A DNA stretch of 64,000 nucleotides from Streptomyces sp. LHD-70. Its GTDB lineage: Bacteria; Actinomycetota; Actinomycetes; Streptomycetales; Streptomycetaceae. The position numbers and the translations under genes are program-made. The stretch spans positions 992,001 through 1,056,000 of the forward strand of contig NZ_JAVIFW010000001.1 in the NCBI RefSeq assembly GCF_031157275.1. Reading direction: 5' to 3'. This document shows positions 44,796 to 52,995 of the stretch, one piece after another. Below the pieces are notes generated by a model. That model was not told the DNA's origin. It was given only the letters and a program-made list of their open reading frames with translations, and made no database searches. Numbering within the stretch: position 1 is the first letter of the stretch; every line of letters begins with the position of its first letter.

Positions 44796-45266
44796 ATGAG
44801 CGACAGCGAAGAGCGAGGCAAGCCGGGGGCCGTGCGGGCGACGGAGAGCTCAGCCCAGTCAAAACGCGGCGGGGGTGACCCCGGCAGCCGGGGGCGTACC
44901 ACCATCGCCGACGGCGTGGTCGAGAAGATCGCCGGGCTCGCCGCCCGGGAAGTGCCCGGCGTGCACGCCATGGGCTCCGGGATCTCCCGCACCTTCGGTG
45001 CCGTACGGGACAAGGTCCCCGGCGGTGCCTCGGCCGTCACTCGCGGGGTGAAGGCGGAGGTCGGCGAGGTGCAGACGGCACTCGACCTGGACATCGTCGT
45101 GGAGTACGGCCTGCCGATCGCCGAGGTCGCCCGTGGCGTACGGGAGAACGTGATCGCCGCCGTGGAGCGGATGACGGGCCTCGAGGTCGTGGAGGTCAAC
45201 ATCGCCGTCGGCGACGTGAAGCTGCCCGACGAGGAAGAGGACGAGCCGGAGTCCCGGATCCAGTGA
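44796..45266 (+). CDS. Asp23/Gls24 envelope stress protein (1)
   Basis: A 156-residue Asp23 family protein. GRTTIADGVVEKIAGLAARE followed by VPGVHAMGSG is the family start. VGEVQTALDLDIVVEYGLPI and RMTGLEVVEVNIAVGDVKLP complete the fold. In Gram-positive bacteria Asp23 proteins form a membrane-associated layer tethered by AmaP and are induced by alkaline or envelope stress. First gene of a five-gene unit ending with AmaP. Confidence 0.93.
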   Translation: MSDSEERGKPGAVRATESSAQSKRGGGDPGSRGRTTIADGVVEKIAGLAAREVPGVHAMGSGISRTFGAVRDKVPGGASAVTRGVKAEVGEVQTALDLDIVVEYGLPIAEVARGVRENVIAAVERMTGLEVVEVNIAVGDVKLPDEEEDEPESRIQ

Positions 45267-45324
45267 CCGGTGATCCGATGACCAGCGTGCCGACCGGTCC
45301 GGTCGGTGGGGCGAGGAGCGTGTG

Positions 45325-45522
45325 ATGAGCATGGCGTTGGTCGGCCTGCTGGCCGGCATGGGACTCGGCTTCGCCGCGTACTTCGGCGGCTTCGGCGCCT
45401 TCCTCCTGGTGGCCGCGCTCGGCGCGGTCGGCTTCCTCGTGGGCCGGTTCGCCGACGGGGACCTGGAGCCCGGTGACCTCTTCCGCGGCCGGGGCGAGGC
45501 GCGCGGCGAGCGGCGGCGCTGA
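45325..45522 (+). CDS. Small glycine-rich membrane protein in Asp23 cluster
   Basis: A 65-residue protein with one long hydrophobic Gly-rich stretch (about 3-40, a DUF2273-like hairpin) and a charged tail with FADGDLEPGDLF and RGRGEARGERRR. The start is ATG at 45325 with GAGGAG six bases upstream; a GTG one codon earlier is also possible. Its stop overlaps the next Asp23 gene (TGATG). It may anchor Asp23 at the membrane. Confidence 0.8.
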   Translation: MSMALVGLLAGMGLGFAAYFGGFGAFLLVAALGAVGFLVGRFADGDLEPGDLFRGRGEARGERRR

Positions 45523-45872
45523 TGGCGGTCGCGGCGATCGAACCGGGCGAGCGCGGGGCGACCCGGATCGCCGACCGGGTCGTCGCGAAGATCGCCGCCC
45601 GCGCGGCCCGCGAGGCGCTGCGCACCGGCGTGCCCGAGGGCGGGGACGCACCCAGCGCCACCGTCACCGTGCACCGCGGCAGCGCCCACGTCCGCGTCAG
45701 CCTCGACCTCGACTACCCCTGCGACATCGGCGGCCAGTGCGGCGCCGTGCGTCGTCAAGTCACCGAGCGGGTAGAGACGTTGGCGGGGATGACGGTGCCC
45801 GAGGTGAGCGTCCAGGTGGAGCGGCTGCACTCGGCACGCTCCCGGGCCGCGGCGCAGGGGAGGACACGATGA
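45522..45872 (+). CDS. Asp23/Gls24 family protein (2)
   Basis: A 116-residue shortened Asp23 paralogue. RIADRVVAKIAARAAREAL and VHRGSAHVRVSLDLDYPCDI and MTVPEVSVQVERLH follow the family order, but the VPGV loop is reduced. It overlaps both neighbours, by one base at its start and four bases at its end. Confidence 0.88.
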   Translation: MAVAAIEPGERGATRIADRVVAKIAARAAREALRTGVPEGGDAPSATVTVHRGSAHVRVSLDLDYPCDIGGQCGAVRRQVTERVETLAGMTVPEVSVQVERLHSARSRAAAQGRTR

Positions 45873-46609
45873 GCGGCCCTGACGACAGCACAGGCAGCTC
45901 AGGCAGCACAGGCAGCACGGACAGCGCAGACGGCACGGACAGCGGCGCCGACGGCGGTACCCGCCCGCTCCCGCTTCTGGAGAAGCGTCCGAAGAACCCG
46001 GACGGACTCGACCAGTCGGCGTCCGCCGCCTCGTACACCCCCGTCCTGACCCCGCCGGAGGGCGGCGAGCACCGGCGCAGATGGTCCGTGCGCCGGTGGC
46101 CGGCCGTCGTCGTCGGCCTGCTCGGCCTCGGCGCGGCCGGGCTGCTGCTGTACGACGTGGCCGCGGTGCGCGCCGACCGGCCCGCGATGCGCTGGCGGCA
46201 CGTTCTCGGCGAGCAGTTGGACGAGCGTCCCCTCGACGACCTGTGGCTGCTGATCGGCGCGGGCGCCGCGGCCCTGCTCGGCCTCTGGCTCCTGCTGCTC
46301 GCCGTCACCCCCGGCCACCGCTCGACCCTCGCGATGAACAGCGGTCAGGAAGACGTATACGCCTGGCTCGACGCGGAGGCCGCCGCCCTGGTGCTGCGTG
46401 ACCGCGCGATGGAGGTGCCGGGCGTGCGCTCGGTCCGCGTACGGGTGCGGCGCGCCAGGGTCGATGTGCGCGCGGTCGCCCACTTCCGTGAACTCGACGA
46501 CGTACGGGCCGACTTGGATACCGTGCTCGGCGACGGCATCGCCGCGCTCGGCCTGTCCCGCTCGCCGGGCCTGCGCGTGCGCGTCGACCGGCCGGGAAAG
46601 CGGGGCTGA
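45869..46609 (+). CDS. DUF6286-type membrane protein of Asp23 cluster
   Basis: A 246-residue protein. A Ser/Gly/Asp low-complexity head (residues 5-29) precedes two membrane segments (about 74-93 and 124-142). The soluble C-terminal domain contains VPGVRSVRVRVRRARVDVRA, which mirrors the Asp23 VPGV motif. This fits a protein that docks to Asp23 at the membrane. ATG at 45869 overlaps the previous stop (ATGA). The next gene starts three bases after its stop. Confidence 0.85.
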   Translation: MSGPDDSTGSSGSTGSTDSADGTDSGADGGTRPLPLLEKRPKNPDGLDQSASAASYTPVLTPPEGGEHRRRWSVRRWPAVVVGLLGLGAAGLLLYDVAAVRADRPAMRWRHVLGEQLDERPLDDLWLLIGAGAAALLGLWLLLLAVTPGHRSTLAMNSGQEDVYAWLDAEAAALVLRDRAMEVPGVRSVRVRVRRARVDVRAVAHFRELDDVRADLDTVLGDGIAALGLSRSPGLRVRVDRPGKRG

Positions 46610-46612
46610 ACG

Positions 46613-47191
46613 ATGCTGCGGACCGTCAACCGCGTCCTGCTCGCCCTGGTGGGCCTGATCCTGCTGCTGCTCGGCGGGACGGTCCTGGCCACGGGGCTCG
46701 GGGCGCCGATGCCGTCGTGGTGGGTGTACGACGGCCGAGGCGACGTCCTGCTGAGCGACGCCGACCGGGCCAGGTGGCGGGACGAGTCGTGGTTCTGGCC
46801 CGTCGTGATCGCGGTGCTCGCCGTCCTCGTCCTGCTCGCGCTGTGGTGGCTGGTCGCCCAGACGCGGCGCGGCCGGCTCGCCGAGGTCCTGGTCGACAGC
46901 GGCGACGGCGAGGGCGCACTGCTGCGCGGCCGGGCCCTGGAGGACGTGCTCGCCCGCGAGACGGAGGTGCTCGACGGGGTGGAGCAGGTCCGCGTACGCC
47001 TCAGGGGCCGCCGCACCACCCCGCACGCCGGGGTCTGCATGCTGCTCGCCCCGCACGCCGAACCGGCCGTGGCGCTGCGCTTGCTCACCGCGGACTCCCT
47101 GGCCCAGGCCCGTACGTCGGCGGGCCTCGACCGGCTGCCTGCGGAGGTCCGGATGCGGGGGGTCAAGCATCGGGCGCGGCGGGTGAGTTGA
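46613..47191 (+). CDS. amaP: AmaP-like alkaline shock response membrane anchor
   Basis: A 192-residue protein with two membrane segments (about 7-28 and 63-82) in the AmaP layout. A cytoplasmic domain follows, including VLDGVEQVRVRLRGRRTTPH, the Asp23-like interaction region. AmaP tethers Asp23 to the membrane. It is the last gene of the cluster, three bases after the DUF6286-like gene. Confidence 0.87.
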   Translation: MLRTVNRVLLALVGLILLLLGGTVLATGLGAPMPSWWVYDGRGDVLLSDADRARWRDESWFWPVVIAVLAVLVLLALWWLVAQTRRGRLAEVLVDSGDGEGALLRGRALEDVLARETEVLDGVEQVRVRLRGRRTTPHAGVCMLLAPHAEPAVALRLLTADSLAQARTSAGLDRLPAEVRMRGVKHRARRVS

Positions 47192-47214
47192 GGAGGGGGC
47201 GGGTCTTCCGGACG

Positions 47215-47365
47215 AGGTCCCGCACCGTCGACTCGGGCGCCGTCGATCGCCCTCCGGGCTCGTCCTCAAACGCCGGACGGGCTGAATGTGCCGACCAAGC
47301 CCGCAAGCTCAGCCCCTCCGGCGTTTGAGAGGGGGGAGGGGGTCCGGGGCGGAGCCCCCGAAGCC
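47215..47365. repeat. GC-rich repeat modules between convergent genes
   Basis: Holds inverted and direct copies of CCCTCCGGGCTCGTCCTCAA, GCCCCTCCGGCGTTTGAGAG and TCCGGGGCGGAGCCCCCGAA. CGTCCTCAAACGCCGGACGG and CCTCCGGCGTTTGAGAGGG pair with one another, so the region folds strongly and probably terminates both amaP and the SDR gene. Confidence 0.65.
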
Positions 47366-48121
47366 TCAGAACCCCCGCAGCGAACCCCCGTCCACCGGCA
47401 CCATCACGCCCGTCACGTACGACGCCGCGGGCGACAGCAGGAACGCCGTCGCGCGGCCGAACTCCTCCGGGGTGCCGTAGCGGCGGAGCGGGATCCCAGC
47501 CTCGTTGGCGGCGCGGGCCGCGTCCGGGTCCGGGGAGAGGCCGTCGAGCTGCTTCATCCGGTCCGTGGCGATGCGGCCGGGCAGGACGCCGACGACGCGG
47601 ACGCCGCGCGGGCCGACCTCGTCCGCGAGGGACTTGGCGAAGCCCGCGAGGCCGGGGCGCAGGCCGTTGGAGATGGTGAGGCCCGCGATCGGCTCGTACA
47701 CCGAACCGGAGAGCACGAAGCCGATGACGCCGCCGTCGGAGAGCTCCGCGGCGGCCGTGCGGGCGAGCCGGACCGCGCCGAGGAAGACCGACTCGAAGGC
47801 CGACTGCCACTGCTCGTCGGTGTTGCTCGCGGCGGTGCCGGGGGCCGGGCCGCCGACGCTGATGAGGACGCCGTCGAAGCGGCCGAAGCGCTCGCGGGCG
47901 GTGTTGATGAGGCGGGCGGCGGCGGCCGGGTCGGCGTTGTCGGCGGCCACGCCGACCGCGTTCTCGCCGAGCGCCGCCGCGGCCTCGGCGACCGACTTCT
48001 CCTCCCGGCCGGTGACGACGACCTGCGCGCCGTCCGCGACCAGGGCCTGCGCCGTGGCGTGGCCGAGCCCGCGGGTGGCGCCGGTGACTACGTAGACACG
48101 GTCCTTCAGTCCAAGATCCAT
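47366..48121 (-). CDS. SDR-family oxidoreductase lacking the usual Tyr-x3-Lys
   Basis: A 251-residue short-chain dehydrogenase/reductase. The cofactor motif is VTGATRGLGHATAQAL and the mid-fold stretch is SVGGPAPG. The active-site region reads LSGSVYEPIAGLTISNGLRP; at the normal Tyr-x3-Lys position there is no Tyr-Lys pair, although the serine is kept. The C-terminus TGVMVPVDGGSLRGF is typical. It belongs to a BKR-like branch with an altered active site, so activity on ketoacyl substrates is uncertain. Confidence 0.85.
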   Translation of the reverse strand: MDLGLKDRVYVVTGATRGLGHATAQALVADGAQVVVTGREEKSVAEAAAALGENAVGVAADNADPAAAARLINTARERFGRFDGVLISVGGPAPGTAASNTDEQWQSAFESVFLGAVRLARTAAAELSDGGVIGFVLSGSVYEPIAGLTISNGLRPGLAGFAKSLADEVGPRGVRVVGVLPGRIATDRMKQLDGLSPDPDAARAANEAGIPLRRYGTPEEFGRATAFLLSPAASYVTGVMVPVDGGSLRGF

Positions 48122-48175
48122 GGCCCTATCCTGCCGGGTCTGCGGCGGCGAGGGCGAGGCCGGTCCACGAAGCGG

Positions 48176-48964
48176 TCACGCGGGCGCGGGCACGTCCTCC
48201 GCGGCCGGAGCCTGGGCCGCGCTCTCCCGGTCGCGGCGCTCGCGGCGGACCATGACCCACCAGCCGACGGGCACGCCCGCGGCGAACAGCCACCACTGGA
48301 TCGCGTACGCCATGTGCGGGCCGATCGAGTCGTGGTCGGGGGAGCCGATCAGCTCGGGGGAGCCGTCCTTCGGCTCGGGCGTGGCCAGTTCGACGTATCC
48401 GCCGAGGACCTGCTTGCCGAGGGACCTGGCCTGGTCCTTGCTGTCGATCAGCATGGTCTGGCGCGGCGGCAGGCCCTTGAGGTCCTTGATGCCGCTGCCG
48501 TCGGTGGTCTCGTCGGCCATCAGGCGGCCGACGACGGTCACTTCGCCGGCGGGCGGCGCGGGCACCTTCGGGAACGTCTTCTGGTCGGCGGCCGAGGGCA
48601 CCCAGCCGCGGTTGACCAGCAGCACCTTGCCGTCGCGCAGTTCGAGCGGTGTCAGTACGAGGAAGCCGACCCGGTCGTCGGCGTTGGTGCGGCGGCGTAC
48701 GACGACCTCGTGCTCGGTGTCGAAGGTGCCGGTGGCGCTGACCTGCCGCCAGTAGTCCTTGCGCGGGACGGTGTGGCCCGGAGACGTGAGGTCCTCGACG
48801 GGGGCGGGGTCGGCCGCCAGGTTGTCCGCGATCAGGGTGTTCTGCGCGACCCGGTGCTCGTGCCGGTGAAACTGCCAGAAGCCCAGTTCGATCATCCCAG
48901 GGATGAGGGCGAGGGCGAGGAGGGTGAGCAGGACCCACTGCCGGGACAACAGGAAGCGGTACAC
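48176..48964 (-). CDS. SURF1 family cytochrome c oxidase assembly protein
   Basis: A 262-residue membrane protein. The first segment is in VYRFLLSRQWVLLTLLALAL, the conserved GFWQFHRHEHR follows, the extracellular domain includes VLLVNRGWVPS, and the second segment is in HMAYAIQWWLFAAGVPVGWW. SURF1 helps heme a insertion into the aa3-type oxidase. The GTG at 48964 is preferred because family members begin with YRFLLS; an in-frame GTG at 48985 is possible. Confidence 0.92.
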   Translation of the reverse strand: MYRFLLSRQWVLLTLLALALIPGMIELGFWQFHRHEHRVAQNTLIADNLAADPAPVEDLTSPGHTVPRKDYWRQVSATGTFDTEHEVVVRRRTNADDRVGFLVLTPLELRDGKVLLVNRGWVPSAADQKTFPKVPAPPAGEVTVVGRLMADETTDGSGIKDLKGLPPRQTMLIDSKDQARSLGKQVLGGYVELATPEPKDGSPELIGSPDHDSIGPHMAYAIQWWLFAAGVPVGWWVMVRRERRDRESAAQAPAAEDVPAPA

Positions 48965-49040
48965 GACGTCGACGGTACCCCGCACGCGAAGGCCCCCGAC
49001 GGGTGGGGTCCCGTCGGGGGCCGGAGGGTGGAGCGGCTGT

Positions 49041-49274
49041 TCACACCTTGTCGACGATGCCCACCTTCCCCTCCGCGCGGGAGCAGTGCGCCCCGCAGAA
49101 CCAGTGCCCCTCGACCTCGACGCCCTGGCCGATGATCCGGCACCGGCAGTGCTCGCAGATGGGCGCCATGCGGTGGATGGCGCAGGAGAAGCAGTCGAAG
49201 ACGTGCACCGCGCCCTGCGCGTGCACCTCGAAGGACATGCCGTAGTCGTTTCCGCAGACCTCGCAACGTGCCAT
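49041..49274 (-). CDS. Small zinc-ribbon protein
   Basis: A 77-residue protein with four CxxC/CxxH-type clusters: CEVCGND, CFSCAIH, CEHCRCR and CGAHCS. They resemble a double LIM-like zinc binding unit. It lies between SURF1 and the exonuclease gene in the same direction. Widely conserved in actinomycetes as a hypothetical protein; role unknown, perhaps protein or nucleic-acid binding. Confidence 0.82.
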   Translation of the reverse strand: MARCEVCGNDYGMSFEVHAQGAVHVFDCFSCAIHRMAPICEHCRCRIIGQGVEVEGHWFCGAHCSRAEGKVGIVDKV

Positions 49275-49384
49275 GCGCCTCAGGTTGGGACGCGGGCCCG
49301 CCCGCGCGGGTCAGGCATGCGGGAGGCGGTGCCGACAATCACTCGGTCGCGGTCCCCTGCCTCACCCGTCTGACGGCCCGGCGC

Positions 49385-50356
49385 TCATGCCTCCGAGGCC
49401 GGTGCGACGTCTCTCAGGAGCTGCCCGAAGGCGGCCTCGTCGAGGATCGGGGTGCCGTACGACTTCGCCTTGACGACCTTGGACGTGCCCGCGTCCGGGT
49501 CGTTGGTGACGAGCAGGCTGGTCAGCCGCGACACGCTCGTCGCCACGTGCAGTCCGGCCTCGACCGCGCGGTCCTCCAGGAGTTCACGCTCGACCGAGGT
49601 GTCTCCGGAGAACGCCACCCGCATGCCCTGCTTGAGCGGTTTGTCTGCTTCGTACCGCCCGGGGTTGGGGTACGGGCACGCCGGGCGCTTGCGGTTGGGG
49701 CGCCAGCCGCCGGGGCGGTACGAACCCTGGCGGCCGATGTGCGGGGTCGCCGGGGAGTCCTGCCACTCGGTCAGGGGGCGGCACTCCAGGAGCGGCAGCC
49801 GCACGTCGTCCCCGGCCGCCGTGTGCAGGCTCGGGCGGAACGCCTCCGCGAGCACGCGCGCGTCGTCCAGGGCGTGGTGCGCGCGCTGCTGCACGACGCC
49901 GAAGTGCGCGGCGAGCGACTCCAGCTTGTGGTTGGGCAGCGGCAGGCGCAGCTCCTTGGCGAGCGCGATCGTGCACAGGCGCTGGCGGACCGGGGCGGTG
50001 CGCCGCGCGCGGGCGTACTCCCTGGCGATCATCGACCAGTCGAAGACGGCGTTGTGCGCCACCAGGACGCGGCCGTCCAGACGGGCCGAGAACTCCTCGG
50101 CGATCTCCGGGAAGAGCGGGGCGCCTTCGAGGACGTCGCTCGTCAGGCCGTGGATCCACACCGGGCCCGGGTCGCGCTCCGGATTGACCAGCGTGTACCA
50201 GTGGTCCTCGACCTCGCCCTGGGCGTCGAGCTGGTAGACGGCAGCCGACACTATCCGGTCGTCCCTTGCGAGGCCGGTGGTCTCCACGTCGACGACCGCG
50301 TACCCCGAGGGGTACGCGGCCGGCCATGGCGCTGCTGTCGTGCGGTCTTCGAGCAT
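49385..50356 (-). CDS. DEDDh exonuclease with C-terminal BRCT-like domain
   Basis: A 323-residue 3'-5' exonuclease of the DnaQ type. Motif I is VVDVETTGL with D23 and E25, motif II lies in LVAHNAVFDWSMI, and motif III is HHALDDARVLAEA, giving the DEDDh residues. The C-terminal ~80 residues (KQGMRVAFSGDTSVERELLE to LLVTNDPDAGTSKVVKAKSYG) match a BRCT domain. It probably acts in DNA repair or proofreading. Both domains are intact. Confidence 0.9.
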   Translation of the reverse strand: MLEDRTTAAPWPAAYPSGYAVVDVETTGLARDDRIVSAAVYQLDAQGEVEDHWYTLVNPERDPGPVWIHGLTSDVLEGAPLFPEIAEEFSARLDGRVLVAHNAVFDWSMIAREYARARRTAPVRQRLCTIALAKELRLPLPNHKLESLAAHFGVVQQRAHHALDDARVLAEAFRPSLHTAAGDDVRLPLLECRPLTEWQDSPATPHIGRQGSYRPGGWRPNRKRPACPYPNPGRYEADKPLKQGMRVAFSGDTSVERELLEDRAVEAGLHVATSVSRLTSLLVTNDPDAGTSKVVKAKSYGTPILDEAAFGQLLRDVAPASEA

Positions 50357-50423
50357 GGTCCCTGAGGATACGGCCCGGCACTGACAACGCGGACACGTGG
50401 TCCGCCGCCCGCGCCCGGCTCCG

Positions 50424-51170
50424 TCAACTCGCCCCGGGCGTACGGGAGTCCACCTCCGGGTCGGTTCCGGGGGTGCTCGACGGGGTGTTCGACGGGGTGC
50501 TCGGCGGGGTGTTCGACGGGGTGTTCAGGAGGCCCTCGACCAGGGCCCGGACCGAGACCGTGAACAGCTTCTCCGGCTGCGGTCCGCGGGCAAGGGCCCG
50601 CGCGAGCGCCGGGTCGTGCACACCCTGGCCCACGCCCTGCACGTCCCACAGCTCCTGCTCGCCGGGCTGCTGCACGGGCGCGCGGGCGCGGTTGCGCTCG
50701 ACCAGGACGAAGCCGACGGTCTGGAACAGGACCGCCCGCACCGCCTCCGCGGCCGGGGCGCCGCGCAGTCCCGCCGCGTGCACCTCGTGCACCAGGGCGC
50801 GGGCGGCGGGCTGGAACATCCGCTCGGTGAGGCCGCGTTCGTGCACCATCGCGATCAGATGCGGATGGTCGAGCAGCCGGCGGCGCAGCGCACGGGCCAC
50901 CGACACGAGCCGCACCGCCGGGGTACGGCCGCGCGGGCTGAGGTCGCCGAGCTCCTCGACGGTCCGCTCGACGAGGGCTTCGAGGAGCGACTCGCGGTTG
51001 CCGACGTGCCAGTAGATCGACGTGACCGCGGTGCCAAGGTCGGCGGCGAGCTTCCGCATCGTCAGGGCGCCCGGCCCGTCCTGCTTGACCAGGGCGGCGG
51101 CCGTCGCGAGCACCTGCTCACGGGTCAGCGACGGCCGTACGGGACCGGAACCACGGGCGCGACCGGACAC
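50424..51170 (-). CDS. TetR-family regulator divergent from acetoacetate-decarboxylase-like operon
   Basis: A 248-residue TetR-type repressor. The DNA-binding part is PSLTREQVLATAAALVKQDG with the recognition helix near TSIYWHVGNRESLLEAL. The ligand domain (about 75-220) resembles the TetR_C group. The C-terminal tail repeats NTPS-like tetrapeptides encoded by a 12-bp minisatellite. The GTG at 51170 has a GGGGGG box; an in-frame upstream start at 51197 overlaps one dyad. Two dyads in the divergent gap are candidate operators. Confidence 0.9.
   Translation of the reverse strand: MSGRARGSGPVRPSLTREQVLATAAALVKQDGPGALTMRKLAADLGTAVTSIYWHVGNRESLLEALVERTVEELGDLSPRGRTPAVRLVSVARALRRRLLDHPHLIAMVHERGLTERMFQPAARALVHEVHAAGLRGAPAAEAVRAVLFQTVGFVLVERNRARAPVQQPGEQELWDVQGVGQGVHDPALARALARGPQPEKLFTVSVRALVEGLLNTPSNTPPSTPSNTPSSTPGTDPEVDSRTPGAS
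50470..50529. repeat. 12-bp in-frame minisatellite (about 5 units)
   Basis: Units of the form CGGGGTGTTCGA encode Ser/Asn-Thr-Pro-Ser/Pro repeats at the C-terminus of the TetR protein. Frame is kept across the array. Confidence 0.8.
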
Positions 51171-51195
51171 AGAACCCCCCAACTCCCTTGCCTGC

Positions 51196-51238
51196 AAGGG
51201 TCTTTACCCTTCATCGGCCACGGTGTAACTGTGTTACA
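51196..51238. promoter_or_regulatory. Candidate TetR operators
   Basis: Two perfect dyads lie in the divergent gap: AAGGGT-CTTT-ACCCTT (51196-51211) and TGTAAC-TGT-GTTACA (51224-51238). The second has the size and symmetry typical of a TetR dimer site and is 43 bp before the decarboxylase-like gene. Repression of both directions is the likely outcome. Binding is inferred. Confidence 0.6.
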
Positions 51239-51280
51239 GAACCGCGCACGTCGAGCACGTCCTGTGAAGGGTGGTACGAC

Positions 51281-52105
51281 ATGGCACGGATACGGTACGG
51301 CGCACGCTCCGAGGCGGAGATCCGGGCGGCGCGCGGCGCGAGCGCGAAGCTCCCCGACATCTGGTCCACGGGAGTCGTCGCCGCATGGGAGACCGACCCG
51401 GACGCGGTCGCCGCGGTCCTCCCGCCGCCGCTGAAACCCACCGGCCGGCCCCTGGTGCGGGCCAACATCAGCAAGGTCGACCTGCCGGGCTACCCGCTCG
51501 GCGCGGGCTCCGTCGCGGTCGCCGCGGCGCATGGCGGGGTCACCGGCTGGTACCCGCTGGTCATGCCGATGACCCACGAGCGGGCGCTGATCGGCGGCCG
51601 GGAGGTCTTCGGCGAACCGAAGAAGCTGGGCGAGGTCACCGTCGAGCGGGACGGGCTCGTCGTCCGCGCGGCGCTGGCCCGGCACGGCATCGCGTTCGTG
51701 GAGGTGCGCGGCGCGGTCGGCGAGGCCCTGGCGCCGCCGGAGCCGGCCCGGAAGACCGACTTCTACTTCAAGTTCCTTCCCGCGGTGGACGGTTCGGGCC
51801 TGGAGGACGACGCGGCCCTCGTCCACTGCATACGCCACGAGAAGGTGCGCAAGCTGGAGCGGATCACCGGGGACGTGGTCCTGCGCGAGTCGATGTACGA
51901 CCCGGTGGCTGACCTGCCGGTGCTCTCGCTCGTCGAGCTGACCATCGGCGAGAAGACCACCGACCAGCAGGGCCGGGTGGCCGAGCGTGTCAGCGCCGAG
52001 GCCCTGTTGCCGTACATCCACCAGCGGTACGACGACCCGCAGCAGATCCTCGACGGCCCGCCGGAGGGCAGCGAGAGGGCGGCGGCCGGGAAGGGCGGTG
52101 CCTGA
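51281..52105 (+). CDS. Acetoacetate decarboxylase-fold protein
   Basis: A 274-residue protein of the acetoacetate decarboxylase family. The Schiff-base lysine region is REVFGEPKKLGEV with K114/K115, preceded by MPMTHERALIGGREV. HCIRHEKVRKLERI follows in the C-terminal half. Members decarboxylate beta-keto acids or, in diverged groups, run aldol or dehydratase reactions. ATG at 51281. Its stop overlaps the next start (TGATG), so it opens a four-gene unit. Confidence 0.85.
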   Translation: MARIRYGARSEAEIRAARGASAKLPDIWSTGVVAAWETDPDAVAAVLPPPLKPTGRPLVRANISKVDLPGYPLGAGSVAVAAAHGGVTGWYPLVMPMTHERALIGGREVFGEPKKLGEVTVERDGLVVRAALARHGIAFVEVRGAVGEALAPPEPARKTDFYFKFLPAVDGSGLEDDAALVHCIRHEKVRKLERITGDVVLRESMYDPVADLPVLSLVELTIGEKTTDQQGRVAERVSAEALLPYIHQRYDDPQQILDGPPEGSERAAAGKGGA

Positions 52106-52989
52106 TGGAGCTGCGCCCCGGACAGGTCGCCGTCGTCACCGGCGCCGCGAGCGGCATCGGCCTGGCGATGGCCCGGCGGTTCGCCGCCGACGGGCTGAAG
52201 GTGGTCCTCGCGGACGTCGAGGAGGAGGCCCTCGACAAGGCCGCTGCCGCTCTGCGCGCCACCGGCGCCGAGGTGCACGCGCGCGTAGTGGACGTTTCCG
52301 AGCGTGACTCGGTCACAGAACTCGCGGACGCGGCGTACGACACCTACGGCGCCGTGCACGTGCTGTGCAACAACGCCGGGGTCGGCTCGGGCGCCGAGGG
52401 CCGGATGTGGGAGCACGAACCGAACGACTGGAGTTGGGCGTTCGCCGTCAACGTGTGGGGCGTCTTCCACGGCGTACAGGCCTTCCTGCCGCGGATGCTG
52501 GCGGGCGGAGAGCCCGGCCACGTCGTCAACACCTCGTCCGGCGACGGCGGCATCGCCCCGCTGCCCACCGCCTCCGTGTACGCCGTCACCAAGGCCGCCG
52601 TCGTCACGCTCACCGAGTCGCTGTACGCGCATCTGAAGGCGGAGCACGCGCGCGTGGGGGCGTCCGTGCTGTTCCCCGGGCCGCACATGCTGCGCACCGG
52701 CCTGTGGGAGTCGCACCGCAACAGGCCCGAGCGGTACGCGAAGGAGCGGCCGCGCAGGACCCCGTACCGCAGCCTCGACCAGTGGGAGGCGGCGATGAAG
52801 GAGGCGGGGCAGGAGGTGCGGTTCACGCCCGTCGAGGAGGTCGCCGACTTCGTCGCGGACGGCATCAGGGAGGGCCGCTTCTGGCTGCTGCCCGAGAGCG
52901 AGCACAGCGACCGGCAGATCCGGGCGCGCTCGCAGTCGATGCTCGACCGCGCCGAACCCTCGTACCTCGAACGCTTCATCCTGGACTGA
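52105..52989 (+). CDS. SDR-family oxidoreductase
   Basis: A 294-residue short-chain dehydrogenase. Cofactor motif TGAASGIGLAMARRF, with Asp in VLADVEEEALDKAA suggesting NAD(H). CNNAGVGSG marks the central strand and SSGDGGIAPLPTASVYAVTK contains the catalytic Ser and the Tyr-x3-Lys. A longer C-terminal part than classical SDRs shapes the substrate site. Translationally coupled to the decarboxylase-like gene; the next gene follows after six bases. Confidence 0.9.
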   Translation: MELRPGQVAVVTGAASGIGLAMARRFAADGLKVVLADVEEEALDKAAAALRATGAEVHARVVDVSERDSVTELADAAYDTYGAVHVLCNNAGVGSGAEGRMWEHEPNDWSWAFAVNVWGVFHGVQAFLPRMLAGGEPGHVVNTSSGDGGIAPLPTASVYAVTKAAVVTLTESLYAHLKAEHARVGASVLFPGPHMLRTGLWESHRNRPERYAKERPRRTPYRSLDQWEAAMKEAGQEVRFTPVEEVADFVADGIREGRFWLLPESEHSDRQIRARSQSMLDRAEPSYLERFILD

Positions 52990-52995
52990 GGAGCC

